A stretch of 64,000 nt of DNA. Origin: Prostheceraeus crozeri (lineage: Eukaryota > Platyhelminthes > Polycladida > Euryleptidae). The notes under the pieces were generated by a model. That model ran no database searches and was not told the DNA's origin. It saw nothing but the letters and a program-made list of their open reading frames with translations. A program made the position numbers and the translations under genes. Positions 46,394 to 58,562 of this stretch are shown here, piece by piece (position 1 is the stretch's first letter; the number at the start of each line of letters is the position of its first letter). Where the stretch lies: positions 124,001-188,000 of the forward strand of contig CAJQUW010007774.1 of NCBI GenBank assembly GCA_907163375.1. The letters run 5' to 3'.

Positions 46394-47554
46394 CTAAAAT
46401 GAGAATTAACATAAAGAGAAACCTAAACATGAACAGCTTGTTTAATGAAACAACATCAAAAGTTGTAAATACTTCAAACTTCAAACATCTGGAATGGTTG
46501 GCAATTGGGAAACGGAGATCTCGTCTGAAGGATTATTTCTAACAAGTCAATAGTCAATATTGTGATTCTAACAATCATGAGGTTGACGAACAGTTTAGGC
46601 AAGGATTGTTGTGAGAAGGCTGTAGAGCTTTGTGGGATAGATTACCGAAATTGAGCATTTGAAATTAATGGAATTTTAATGCCATTGCTTGAACTGATTA
46701 ATACGATCTTTCATGCACTCCTGAGATAGTTGTTAGTCCATTAATACAGACTGGTAAACTTATATGTCATTTCGACCCGATTTTATGGGACAACGTTGCA
46801 TCCCCGGAGCGGTCAAAAGTGTGAACAAATGAAGGAGAGATAAAAGCGATTCTTAAATGGCACTACATTACTCCCTATTTCATGTCTAGATGGCCCGTAA
46901 ATTGCGCTTGAATTTTTGAAGCCCCATCCTCAATGGGTTAATCAGGACAGGACATTTTTGTTTTTTCTTGCATCGATTTAGAACTATTTCTATGAGCACA
47001 TGCTACAATCTTGAGTCGATAGATGAGTAACCCATGAATGCCGAGTAGCATAGCTATTTAACACAAGTTCCTTCAATTTTGTGCATACTTCCATTTGTTA
47101 TCTTGTTGACATTTTGTCATAAATTATGCCACACTCTCGTCTTAAGTCAATAAAATAAATAATTTATTCTCTTTTTCTCTCCTGAAGCTTTATGCATCTT
47201 ACTCTGTATCAGGGAATAGATGTCCAAGTTTTAGTATTATTAGCATTTATGCGCACATGACTTTTTATGACATATTTTCTTATAGGAATTTCCATTTGAA
47301 CATTTGTTTAACTTTGAATTCTTCCGTTCCGAAATGTGCATTAATTTAAATGTTCATAAGCCACGTCGACTCGAATTTATCCTTAAACAACGTTGCTTCG
47401 CAGAAACAATTGAAAGAGATCAACGCGATTCTAACGCTGCCACTCCCAATCTCATGGGATGTCTAGAACGCTCGCAAATTTCGTTGAATATATCAATTTT
47501 GAAAAAACCTTGAATTTTGAAAATACCCCGTCCTTAATGGCATGGGTTAAATGC

Positions 47555-47690
47555 TTGGCATTCTGATCGTTTGTCCATGAGGTCGAGCCCGGGAGTGTCA
47601 TTGTAAGTCGGCAGAATGGTGATCCGGAATAAAAATATGAAAGCGTTCTAGCTAAAGTCTGATTATGTCAGCACTCGTGAAGTGGAGTAG
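47555..47690 (+). repeat. tRNA-like SINE (family 2) copy
   Basis: ATGCTTGGCATTC and GGTCGAGCCCGGGAGTGTCA, then TTGTAAGTCGGCAG, ATCCGGAATAA, GCGTT and GTCAGCACTC. The same order of words occurs on the - strand at 48895-49030. Confidence 0.55.
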
Positions 47691-48894
47691 TCCTACAAAC
47701 TCTAAAGGTTTCACATTAATACGACTGCTTCTTCAAAGAGCATATAGACGGTAAAACTAACAGAAAAATCACACTTGCATCTGAAAAATTAATGTAATAT
47801 TGCCATAAATACACATGGCAATAACTTGTACATGCTTTAAACTATAGAAAATTAGTAATCGTCCGACGTATGAGTCAATCAACTAATCACTCATTCAGCA
47901 ACATTCAACACAAGGAGAACATATGTTATGAAACATGTAAATAGGTCAAATCTTAAACAGCTGTTGTTTTCACACTAACACAGCTCATCTCAACAGTAAA
48001 TTATTTTAACGACGACAAGTCGGTGACGTATCAAACATGCGGCGGCATATCACGAACAGTAGAGAGAAATGGAAGAGAGACATGAAATGGTAAAAGTTCT
48101 CAGACAAACATCCGCTTAGGAAAACTCTCTGAATCTTATCCTACTCCGACGTCTATTCCTTTCGTAAGGTGAACAAAAGTGCAAGGCAGGAAACTTTTTG
48201 AAGGACAGAAGCGGCAAAAAGTGAATTTCCTACAACTAAGACACCCACACATATTCAGCAACTTAATTGATGCGAAGCATATACTAGTAGTTCAACATGT
48301 GTAAAATAATAAAATAATGCACTTGAGTCACCGAGGTGCTATAGAGGAGGAGCCGTTGAGCCAAAGTGAATGTCATTTCATGGAGGCCCATCAAAATGGT
48401 TTTCCTGAAAATGATCCTTTTTGGCAGCTTGGCGGCATGGCATCCTTTTTGCGACTTTTGGCGGAAGATAATTTCATTTGTTAAACTAATTAGCAGTTTT
48501 GTCTTCTTTTCAGTCAGTTTTTATGACGCACGAGAATTGAAGCTCAAACAAACAACACTGATGACTGTTTCGGTGATGGAGTGGGTATAAAGGACGATGA
48601 AGTATTCATAAAGTAATTAATCGGAAATTCTGCTAATGATTTCAACAACAAATGCAGTACCATTTTAATAGAAAATCAAAGACGTTAAGCAGCAGTTCTA
48701 CGTTCCCAAGCCATGGACTGCTAAAAGATTGACTAGAACAAGATTCTGTAATAATTAAAGTTCAGCTGAGTGATGTGTTAATATGATATAAACATTCCGG
48801 TGGGAGGTGAACATATAAGCATAGGTACGACTTATTAATAGAAATTATATCCGACATATAATAGGGTCTTGCATAGTTTGAGAATGAAGCTTTA

Positions 48895-49030
48895 AAGTCA
48901 GCACTCCGTCAGTAGGAGCTTTGAGATTGCTGACTTGGTCAGACGCTTGCTGGAGCGTTTAGATACCGTTATTCCGGATGCCCCTCCAACTGACTTCTAA
49001 TGGCACTCTGGGGGCTCGAACATTCGACCA
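48895..49030 (-). repeat. tRNA-like SINE (family 2) copy
   Basis: On the - strand: GTTCGAGCCCCCAGAGTGCC, ATTAGAAGTCAGTTGG, CATCCGGAATAACGG, AACGCTCC and GTCAGCA. These match the 47555 copy in order and spacing. Confidence 0.55.
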
Positions 49031-49382
49031 AAAGATAAAAATCCTTGACTACATTGTCATGGAGTCCACAGTGCCATGCATGCTTTACATAATTTTCCAT
49101 CTATGCGAGATCAGAAGCTCGCTTCTATTCAAAATTGAGTTTTCCCGTTCTTATACACCTATGCATTTTATTGTTTAATAGAAAGAGATCTACTCCAAAA
49201 TATATGCATTGAGAACCGCTAAATGATGCATTGAGAACGGTTAATTAAAGAAATGATCACACAATAAAACAGACCAATCTTCTGTTCCCTCACCACATGC
49301 AGACATAGACATAGAAACGGTTTCTGACCAGAATAAAACGACTAAAGCCATTTCCTCGATTTCATGTCATGCAATACAAAAA

Positions 49383-49805
49383 GGGGTACTTCTATTATTC
49401 CCCCCCCGCATTTTCAAGTTTTCCTAAATCATTAAATTTCACCGAAGTTAGTCACATTGGGTTTAGAATAGACTTCATGTGTCACTGAGTGACACCACAG
49501 CACGACTGAGAAGTCTTACTTGAACCCTAGGATGAAGGATTGGTCCCTTGGATACTCAGTTAGAATACAAGGTACAACTGTGATCATTAACTTCGTGTGA
49601 TTGCTGTCTACAGACAAATGACGTGCAGTTGTCTAATCCTGAGGTTGTAAATGTTCTACAGGTCAGGTAAGAGGAGTTTTACACACTCAACGCTATGCGA
49701 CGTTAGTGAGAACAGGTATGAGAAAGAGAAGATCGTTGACGATGCAACACTTCCGGGTGTCAACAACAGAAATGGGGGGGGGGAGGAGAAAGAATAGAAG
49801 TACCC
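49383..49805. repeat. possible small element with inverted ends and G/C tracts
   Basis: GGGTACTTCTATT with a C-tract at the left (49383-49408) is mirrored by a G-tract and AATAGAAGTACCC at the right (49774-49805). AAAAA lies outside both ends. Non-coding, 423 bases. Confidence 0.45.
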
Positions 49806-50192
49806 AAAAAGGCTGAAAAGATTTCATTATGAGAATTCTATTCAGCTACAATAAAAGCCTTCATCATTGCTAATAATTCAGCTATTTCTTTTTCATAAAT
49901 TTAAAAAACCAAAACACTGTTTGCTGGTTCATGGCCACGCTTGTTCTCTCAAGTGAACTACAACAAGATAAAATGCTAAAACGTTGACAGGAGATAATAA
50001 CAGGAGCTAGTGAGTAAAGTTAAAACTACGCAAGACACAAGAATGATGACGTCAGTTACTAGTACATTCTAACATGTCAGAAATCATAGAAAAGCTATGT
50101 ACACTCACTACTGAAATGAAGCAATAGGTAGCATTAAACAACATTACCAATAAATAATGATACAGAAACAAATTTTAAGTCAGTTTTAAGAC

Positions 50193-50657
50193 ATGAAGTC
50201 GGTCTTTCTGCGCACACAATATCGGCTGTTGCTCTTTGATGGTGACACTTTCAGCCACCGAAAGTTGAAACTTCGTTTTGAGGCTCCTCATCACTCCTCA
50301 TCACCTAGCCGAAAACCGAAAATTATATACGAGTTTCTCTGTCCTTGCGGAGCAAGGTACATCGGCAAAACTACAAGGTGTCTCGATATTCGTCGTACTG
50401 AGCACATTCCCAGATGGGTGCAGAATTCAAACTCCAGACCAAAATCGACCAAGGCTGTCCAATCTGCAGTAACACGACACTTGACCGAGTGTGATAGGAA
50501 GACCGACATTTTATCACAAGCTGAGCAAGGATTCAAAGTGATGAGGAGCCTCAAAACGAAGTTTCAACTTTCGGTGGCTGAAAGTGTCACCATCAAAGAG
50601 CAACAGCCGATATTGTGTGCGCAGAAAGACCGACTTCATGTCTTAAAACTGACTTAA
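50193..50657 (+). pseudogene. partial PLE GIY-YIG domain in the upstream pseudo-LTR
   Basis: From about 50315 the translation is the same as the C-terminal 114 residues of the main PLE protein (KIIYEFLCPCGARYIGKTTR onward). The upstream 40 codons come from the inverted arm and are not natural protein. It is part of the tandem repeat, not a separate gene. Confidence 0.85.
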
Positions 50658-50935
50658 AATTTGTTTCTGTATCATTATTTATTGGTAATGTTGTTTAATG
50701 CTACCTATTGCTTCATTTCAGTAGTGAGTGTACATAGCTTTTCTATGATTTCTGACATGTTAGAATGTACTAGTAACTGACGTCATCATTCTTGTGTCTT
50801 GCGTAGTTTTAACTTTACTCACTAGCTCCTGTTATTATCTCCTGTCAACGTTTTAGCATTTTATCTTGTTGTAGTTCACTTGAGAGAACAAGCGTGGCCA
50901 TGAACCAGCAAACAGTGTTTTGGTTTTTTAAATTT

Positions 50936-53375
50936 ATGATGAAGATAGCGCCTACAAAGAATTTATTTCCACGATGGAGAGCGCGATACTCGAGCGTTTT
51001 CATGGCTATTATCGATGACATCGTTCAGCTGTCAGGAAAGATAGCGTATCATAAGGAGCGTAAAATTTTTCTGGAAAACTGTTTAAAATCACAAGTGTTA
51101 CCACATCAAATTTATAAAAGATTGGAAGTGGCAAAAATTGGCATCAGTTCTCAAAGTATTGCCTGTTTTTTTTTTTTTGAAGTCCGATATTGCAACTGCT
51201 CAGCGCAATACTGACAAATGGCTACTGACCAAGTCACGCCTTCTCGATCAGGTTAGATCTGAATTGAGTCTGATGGACACTTGTAGTTTGTACAAGCTAA
51301 TTTGGCAAATTCACTGCAAGCAGAGTGGAAAACAGCGCCGCTCATATGAAGCAAGTTTAAACCATTTGCTAGTCGACAAATTTGGAAGTACGTGTATCAA
51401 GAATACCATCTTCAACATTAGTGGTGTACAACTGACTGATATGGAATCCTCTGCCCTTGCCTTGGGACTTCAACAACGCATTCCACCAAAGAATGTCGAC
51501 AGATGTCAAATTTTCACAGATATGGAATGTTTAGCTTTTTCCTTAGCGAAAGAGACCCCCGTTTCAAAGGAAGAGGAAGGTGCCACAGAAGCAACTTTGA
51601 AGAAATGTGCTCATGATTTGGCTACAACAAGGATGCCAGAAAGCAAGGAAGTGAAACATAAAGTAAAAGTGGTAAATGATTTGAGAAAACGCGTTGCGAT
51701 GATGCGACCAGACAAAGGAAATGGTGTGGTTCTTATGACAAGAGAACAGTACAATCAAAGGATGGATAATATACTAACAGATTCATCAAAATTCAAGGAA
51801 CTAGATAGTGATGTGGATTGGAACGATCGCCATGGTCAAGAAAGAGTTGCTCAAGTAATTGATAAGCTAATAAAAGAAAAACAATTACCCACAACTTGTA
51901 AAGATCTTCTTCAATATGGAATAATTCCCCGCCTTTACGGTTTGGCAAAAGTTCATAAGGAGGACTTTCCATTACGACCAGTTTTATCAATGGTTGGATC
52001 GGCGTACCATTCAGTCGCACAATTCGTTGACAGACATCTTTTGAATCCGCTACTACCAAATTTTGATTTACACTGTGTGAAGGACTCTAAAGAATTTAGA
52101 GATCAAGTTATCAAGTTGGAGATGGATGCCAATGATACCTGTGCTTCTTTTGATATCAAAAGTTTATTCACCAATGTTCCAGTGGACGAGACAATAAATG
52201 TGATCTGTGACTCTCTTTATCGGAGTACCAGTCCGCCACCCAAACTATCGGAATGTGAGTTATCCGAAGCAAACTGCCGATTATTGCTTTCCACATTGGT
52301 GAAGAATGTTCAGTTTGTTTTTAATAAACAAGTATTTGAGCAAGTGGAAGGTCTGGCAATGGGTTCTCCACTGAGTGTATCCTTTAGTCAAATTTTTATG
52401 GGATACCTGGAACAGAAGTTATTTCAACATTTTGATAAAAACCAATTAAAGTTTTACTGTCGATATGTGGATGACACGTTTATTGTTGGTGATCGAAACA
52501 TTATAGTACAGTTCTTCGAATGCTGCAACAATTTGCATCCATCTATAGCATTTACCAAGGAATCTGCGAGCAGTTTTTTGGATGTCCAATCACACTTCGA
52601 CGATGGCAATATAACGACATCGATTTATAGAAAACCAAGCTTTACGGGACTGTATGATAATTATCAATCGTTTGGTCCAATTCGATATAAAGTGAATCTT
52701 GTTAAGACCTTAACGAAGAGGGCGTATGATATCTGTTCGTCCCAACATCTCCAGAAAGAACTGGAATTTTTGAAACGGACTCTACAGCGAAATGGTTACC
52801 CGGAGTGGTTTATCAATCGAAATATGAAGCCGCCACCTCCAAGACTTCCAACCGCAGAAAAGAAGCCGCTCTTCTTCAACATATGCTACCTTGGACAAAT
52901 CAGTGAGACAATCTCCAAGAAGATATGTCAGAGAATTCGAAATTCATACCCTGTCCTCAAACCAATTCCAATTTTCAGGACGAATAATCTCGCACCTGCA
53001 GCTGTGAAGGACACAATTCCACCTAGCCGAAAACCGAAAATTATATACGAGTTTCTCTGTCCTTGCGGAGCAAGGTACATCGGCAAAACTACAAGGTGTC
53101 TCCATATTCGTCGCACTGAGCACATTCCCAGATGGGTGCAGAATTCAAACTCCAGACCAAAATCGACCAAGGCTGTCCAATCTGCAGTAACACGACACTT
53201 GACCGAGTGTGATAGGAAGACCGACATTTTATCACAAGCTGAGCAAGGATTCAAAGTGATGAGGAGCCTCAAAACGAAGTTTCAACTTTCGGTGGCTGAA
53301 AGTGTCACCATCAAAGAGCAACAGCCGATATTGTGTGCGCAGAAAGACCGACTTCATGTCTTAAAACTGACTTAA
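50936..53375 (+). CDS. Penelope-like polyprotein: reverse transcriptase plus GIY-YIG endonuclease
   Basis: The long frame 51138-53375 (745 codons) carries all PLE RT motifs: MRPDKGNGVVLM, PRLYGLAKVHK, FDIKSLFTNVP (catalytic D about residue 339), GLAMGSPLS and CRYVDDTFIV (YVDD at residues 443-446). From about residue 634 comes a GIY-YIG nuclease (IIYEFLCPCGARYIGKTTRC, IRRTEH) and a C-terminus ending HVLKLT. The N-terminal part (from about MKIAPTKNLFPRWRARYS, 50936) lies in another frame and meets the main frame at a run of 13 T (51166-51178). One slippage there separates an apparently complete protein of about 810 residues. The enzyme would nick target DNA and prime reverse transcription there. 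Confidence 0.9.
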
Positions 53376-53695
53376 AATTTGTTTCTGTATCATTATTTAT
53401 TGGTAATGTTGTTTAATGCTACCTATTGCTTCATTTCAGTAGTGAGTGTACATAGCTTTTCTATGATTTCTGACATGTTAGAATGTACTAGTAACTGACG
53501 TCATCATTCTTGTGTCTTGCGTAGTTTTAACTTTACTCACTAGCTCCTGTTATTATCTCCTGTCAACGTTTTAGCATTTTATCTTGTTGTAGTTCACTTG
53601 AGAGAACAAGCGTGGCCATGAACCAGCAAACAGTGTTTTGGTTTTTTAAATTTATGATGAAGATAGCGCCTACAAAGAATTTATTTCTTTTTCAT

Positions 53696-56110
53696 TGTGA
53701 TCAATATGGCACTTAAAAACTGGGTTATGCAATATTTCTATTACGCACTGTATGTAGCTAGATCATAATAGAACATCCAGGAGATTGCTTTTGATTGTCA
53801 CATCGAATGAACTATGTACACATAGTAACTGAATAAAATTCTCAGAATGAAATAAAGAAAAAATCGGAATGAGTTCATCCTGAATAAAATCTTGCCATCT
53901 CAAAGAGAAATTATATGAAATTATTACCTCCAATGTAATTCAGAATTGATTGCATCTTGATAGAATACGCATTTCTGGGTTGGATCGATATGTAACCTAT
54001 GAGGAATGATTAATTTCGTGAATAAACGGTAAATTACTTTTATGCTCGCCACAGAACAGGTACTCAGAGACAGTGCATAGCACACGATTTGTTACCAAAG
54101 AGTCAAGAAAATGATTCCCGTCAATTATTGATTGACTAACGTTTGTAATGGAAAATCTGTTTGAATTTCATTACGGTTCATGCTGCCTCAACATAATATT
54201 TGCAAATGCTTTATATTTTCTTTGTGCATCGCCGTAAATTCCATGAATATCTGCGTGCCAAAATGAGTTCTCAAGGGAATTAGGATAATATTGCACACGA
54301 CGTACGAGAAAAGTGATTGCGGCTTTGTATTATCGTGAAGAATTTCATATTAAGTCTTTCTTGTAAGTATTTATCATTTTGCATAATGCTACGAGAGTTT
54401 TCTGACTTCTTCAAACATAAAACAATGTTATTCATGAAATTCATTAGAGTCAGCCAATTTCGAGATCACTGGAAAATCAAAAGTGTAGAGAGATGTTGCA
54501 TATAGTTTAGCGAAGTGCTAGGAAAAAATAAAACACACAGTTCAGTCAAAATAACTGTCAGATATCAAGATACAATGGTTGGATGGGGGAAGAAGAATTT
54601 CAATGGTAAAAGGTAATATTGTGCCAAGCATCACTCAATGTGAATTTAACTTTATTTGTCACTGTTGTGACGTCAGCCCATTAGGTCTCTAAGTCAGCTC
54701 TCTCAAGTATACCGTCAACCTCTAGTCGAACGGTCAAGGAAATTAATGACTGAGCCTTAAACGAGCTGATATAGAATATGTATTGACTTTGAACGGCTTC
54801 TTCGAAAAAGAAGCGAAACAACCCATTATAAAGTCAAAAGCTATGAAGTCTACCACCAAACACGTATGAGAACGCGGTGTCACAATAAATCCGGAAGATC
54901 TCTTCTAGGGGCCCATACATAACTTTTTCTAAGGCCCATTTTCAGCTTTGATAGGATTTCAAGCAATCCAGGAGTCAATTTTAAACAGCTATGAATCTTT
55001 ATGCGCATACACACCATAGGTCCTGTGCTGCGACTGAAAATACATTGATTAACTAATGCACTAAGGCCACATCCCAGAGATAAAAATCAATTAGAGCTCA
55101 ACTATATTGAGGCAAAGTACCGTAGGCGAAACCTCCAGTCTTTTGGAGTATAACTGGTAGAATTTTTATGTTTTTAAAGCGCCACAGGTATACCGTTCCA
55201 ATTAAAAATTTGATTTGTATTGAGAAAATAATAGAGTAATTTGCTATAGAATTTTATGGTGATCGGTTATGTAGCATGCACGGTATAGGAGAGGAAACTA
55301 TTAAAGAGCCAAAAAACGTAACAAAGAAACATAAATCACGTTGTGGCTATACAACATAAATAATGCACAGTCCAGTCAAAAAAGGTCCATCTTTCGTCAG
55401 AGGCGGCCCATGAGTGGCTAGATGGGACCTATGGATAATATCAATTGCAATGACTTGTGATCAGAGGGGTCTTATGCAACTCATCATGAAGATGTTTTGC
55501 CATACGACGGGACCATGCGTTGCTTTTCATTTATTCATGTTATTCCATCTTAGGGGCCCACATTCCTTACTCCCATCGCCTCCTACTTTTGTTGCATTTT
55601 TTGGTGAATCTCAGAATTGAACCAAATGGCCGTAAAAAATCCGAAATTCTGGATAAATCCGAAAAATACTCTTCCCTGACCAAATAAGAAAAGTGTCCGA
55701 TTGCGAAACTCCTTGTGTTCATGAGCTACGTGAAAAATTGGCACAAATTTTCCATAAAGTAAATCTTACAATTTATTTATTTATTTTTATTTTTTTACAA
55801 TAGGTTATAAACGAGTTTTTGCATTGAAGTAGCATGTCGTGATGAAACGTCTAAAACCTGCAAAGAAATGCATTTTACAAGATTGATTGTAGTGAAACAA
55901 ATTTAGAATGGTACTATTTCGGAGAGATTAGCAGAACTATCAACGAACTCAAGAACATCAACGGTCACTTCGCAATATGGACACATGATCAAAAATTGCA
56001 AATCACTCTTTGGCATCTGACCATTGTGACACAGAATTCTTTGGAAAATACAAATAAATGGAACAAATCAAGATAATAAAGAGCGTGTTCAATTACATTC
56101 AGGTCTCAAT
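53696..56110. other. intergenic, nothing recognised
   Basis: AT-rich with ORFs below 70 codons and no motif; a T/A-rich microsatellite-like stretch lies at 55771-55800. Confidence 0.5.
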
Positions 56111-56116
56111 AATCCA

Positions 56117-56290
56117 AAGCGGAAGGAAAGCGAAGAAGAGGAAGACCACCAAGAAAGAGACATGAAGAAATTGCGCTGTTCTGCAACACAATTACCTGGC
56201 CACAATTAGCCGGAAACAGAAGGTGGTGGAAGTCTCATACTGAGGCCTTCGCCCTGCAGTGGACAGATATAGGCTGAGGATGATGATGAT
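56117..56290 (+). pseudogene. LINE 3' end with (GAT)n tail
   Basis: Reads RKRRRGRPPRKRHEE, TWPQLAGNRRWWKSHTEAF then ALQWTDIG-stop, followed by a GATGATGATGATGA simple-repeat tail. This is the C-terminus and tail typical of several RTE-like and related non-LTR retrotransposons (pattern GRPPxRWxDD...W.....EAFxxQWxDIG). Severely 5'-truncated, as usual for LINE copies. Confidence 0.65.
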
Positions 56291-56459
56291 GAATCCAAAG
56301 CGAACCAGCCCGAATTAAAGAGCCTTGATCGTAGATCACTGCTACTGAGCAGCGCATGGACAAGCGCTTCTATTCGTGATGAGTAATATGCTCGAACATT
56401 GATCGATAGTTCATAAATGGTCGCCTATTTAAAAATAGAACTTATAACCGTCGCGACTT

Positions 56460-56612
56460 TGACATTAGCAAAATAATCAAGATTAACAACAATGAAATTA
56501 AATAAACGATAGATCAAATTGCCATGCAAAAGATGTGCGGCTGGTAGGATTCGAACATACGACCAAGGTTAACTAGACCTGTCCTCTACCAACTGAGCTA
56601 CGAGCCACTTAA
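56460..56612 (-). repeat. tRNA-derived SINE (family 1, copy C), best preserved
   Basis: Minus-strand head GTGGCTCGTAGCTCAGTTGG folds like a tRNA: acceptor GTGGCTC/CAGCCGC pairs at 6 of 7, A box TAGCTCAGTTGG is complement of 56589-56600, and B box GTTCGAATCC is complement of 56547-56556. The anticodon loop CTAGTTA would read AGT (Thr). Lost pairs in the D and anticodon stems and the shared downstream tail show it is a SINE rather than a working tRNA gene. Confidence 0.75.
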
Positions 56613-57372
56613 GCGACTGTGTCAATTGACAGGATCAAACCCTGATGAATGACGCAAAAACCATTGACCACTAAAATGACCATTACGTATATTAATGGGA
56701 GTTGCAATAGAAAATTAAATTGTATTCAAAAAAATATTTATCTGCCAGCATCGCTAGTAAGTAAGCCAAACTTCTTGCTCCTGAAGAGCGTTCAGCTGTT
56801 GAAATGCATTGAGTCAACAAAAGCAACAAACACTTCATTTCCCCAACTTTGAAAAATTGTGACCAGTCGGTTTAAAGATTATCAAATTGTGACTCTAAAA
56901 AAAGAAAGAAAGAAGAAAAGAAGACTCTAAATTGACCAAAATCAAGTTTTGTCACCCGTCTTTCTGATTCATTGATATTATGCACGATCACCGAGCTAGT
57001 TCTGTGACTGACCTGAGCGTCATAATGGCAAAGACTGGTCATCGATCAATGATGAAAGTTCGGACTTTCAAAAGTTTAATGAAGGTCGCAAATCTTTTCA
57101 GCAAATGCCGCTATCGACAAATTTAAAGCCGAGCAATTGATAGAAATATCTTTCAATAAATCTGCACAAAATATGTCCATTTCCTTGGTATTCAAACGAC
57201 AAAATGATCCACGACTGAGTGTCATCAATTATTGTTGATTGCATGGCTATGAATATTTGATTTATATTTAGCTAATCGCAATGTGTTGCCAATTTTAGCC
57301 ATGATAATAGAGGCAATATCACATTCATTAGAAGTTTTGAATATATTGTCTTGGCTATTTTTCATTATTTGA

Positions 57373-58012
57373 ATGTAGTTGGAAAGAGCCAATATAGAAT
57401 GATGGTGGTTTTATTTTCTTTTTCTTATTTCAAACAATTTTTCTTATTTCTAAGACTTCGTGAAGTGTATTATATTAGAAAAATGAAACCAGCAATTAAC
57501 AACAAAATCGAGCTCAACAATTATGCAGATTTTCTTTTTGATTAAAATATTTTTCCTATTATGTAAAAATAATAAAACATGACAATGTATTAAATTTAAA
57601 CAGAATCAAATTTCTAATTCACACCTCTTGCCTTCTTCCAATCATTTTATGGCATTATATTTTTTATACTTGTATGATAAGTGCATGTACTTATAACTCA
57701 ATCCTTTGTATTACTAATCCATTTCTATGTCCTTTGTTTTCATATCTAGTCAGGTCATCATTAAGATGCTATTGGTACTATGTAACCCAATACTAGCCAA
57801 TCCATAGCCCTTCCCCCTTTTGTATTCAGTATTATGTTATTATGACATAGACGTCGGTGTGAATTTTAAATTTATACTAGACCATATTTCCTTCCTTTTT
57901 ACCTGAAGATAGTTAACGGATGTTAACTGAAATTAATTGTAAGAAATAAGAAAAAGAAAATAAAACCACCATCATTCTGTATTGGCTCTTTCCAACAACA
58001 TTCACATTCATT
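57373..58012 (+). mobile_element. Penelope-like relic with inverted ends
   Basis: Inverted repeats of about 60 bases (57373-57432 against 57953-58012; shared word AAAACCACCATCATTCT) surround a C-terminal PLE fragment (LREVYYIRKMKPAINNKIEL, to the stop at 57545) and about 400 bases of 3' sequence. At 57903-57932 is CTGAAGA, hairpin AGTTAAC-GGAT-GTTAACT, GAAA. The layout (inverted tail, coding end, tail) repeats that of the two larger PLE copies. Confidence 0.6.
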
Positions 58013-58562
58013 AGGTAATAAGATTATAAAAAGAAATGAATGTCATCTTAAATTTTCTGTTATGGTGAATGAAATTATTTGGTTAAAAATGAAAACAACA
58101 TTTCGGAAAGTAGAGTCTGAAAATGGGAGTGGACATGCTCAATGATTGTTTTCAATGAATGGAATAACAATGCTCAAATTTGACACTGGTTAATCTCTCC
58201 ACTGAAAAAAGACATCTGATTTTAAATTTAATCTGCTTTGGATAGAACACTTACTGCATTTGCTTCGGAGAGAGAATCGGCCAAATAGAAGCCTCATACC
58301 CATGAGGGTTGTAGAGGGAATTGACATAGAAATTACGATGATATTTCACAAAACCCCACAGGGAATAGGATCGTGAAGATAATCTGAAAAACAAAATTGT
58401 GCTGAATTATTTAGCATACTTTTCTTCATAGGTAGTTTGATCAATGAATCATAGATACTGGCTGATTATCATGAACGAGTTAGAAATCCGCACGACATGT
58501 AAAAATGAATGATAATTCTTCTGTGTTTTTGCATCATTCATCAATTCGGATTTTGTTCAATT

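Larger units (their letters stand above)
46394..49382. other. intergenic or intronic, no gene recognised
   Basis: Short ORFs only. Contains two SINE family 2 copies listed separately. A possible tiny exon on the - strand near 46491-46543 (NNPSDEISVSQLPTIPD) has an acceptor but a poor donor. Confidence 0.4.
49897..53687 (+). mobile_element. Penelope-like retroelement, nearly intact and recent
   Basis: Structure from left to right: an inverted 398-base piece (49897-50294, exact reverse-complement partner 50538-50935), a full direct repeat or pseudo-LTR (50303-50969), the RT and nuclease gene, and the second pseudo-LTR (53021-53687). The two 667-base direct repeats differ at only two positions that I can see (near 50387 and 50397). 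The 13-base word ATTTCTTTTTCAT lies at 49884-49896 and 53683-53695, overlapping the element's last five bases. This head-to-tail partial tandem with an inverted 5' piece is the known organisation of Penelope elements. Confidence 0.93.

Noticed and set aside
56540-56612. Functional tRNA-Thr gene
   Set aside because: Unpaired positions in the D and anticodon stems and the SINE tail shared with two other copies argue for a SINE head.
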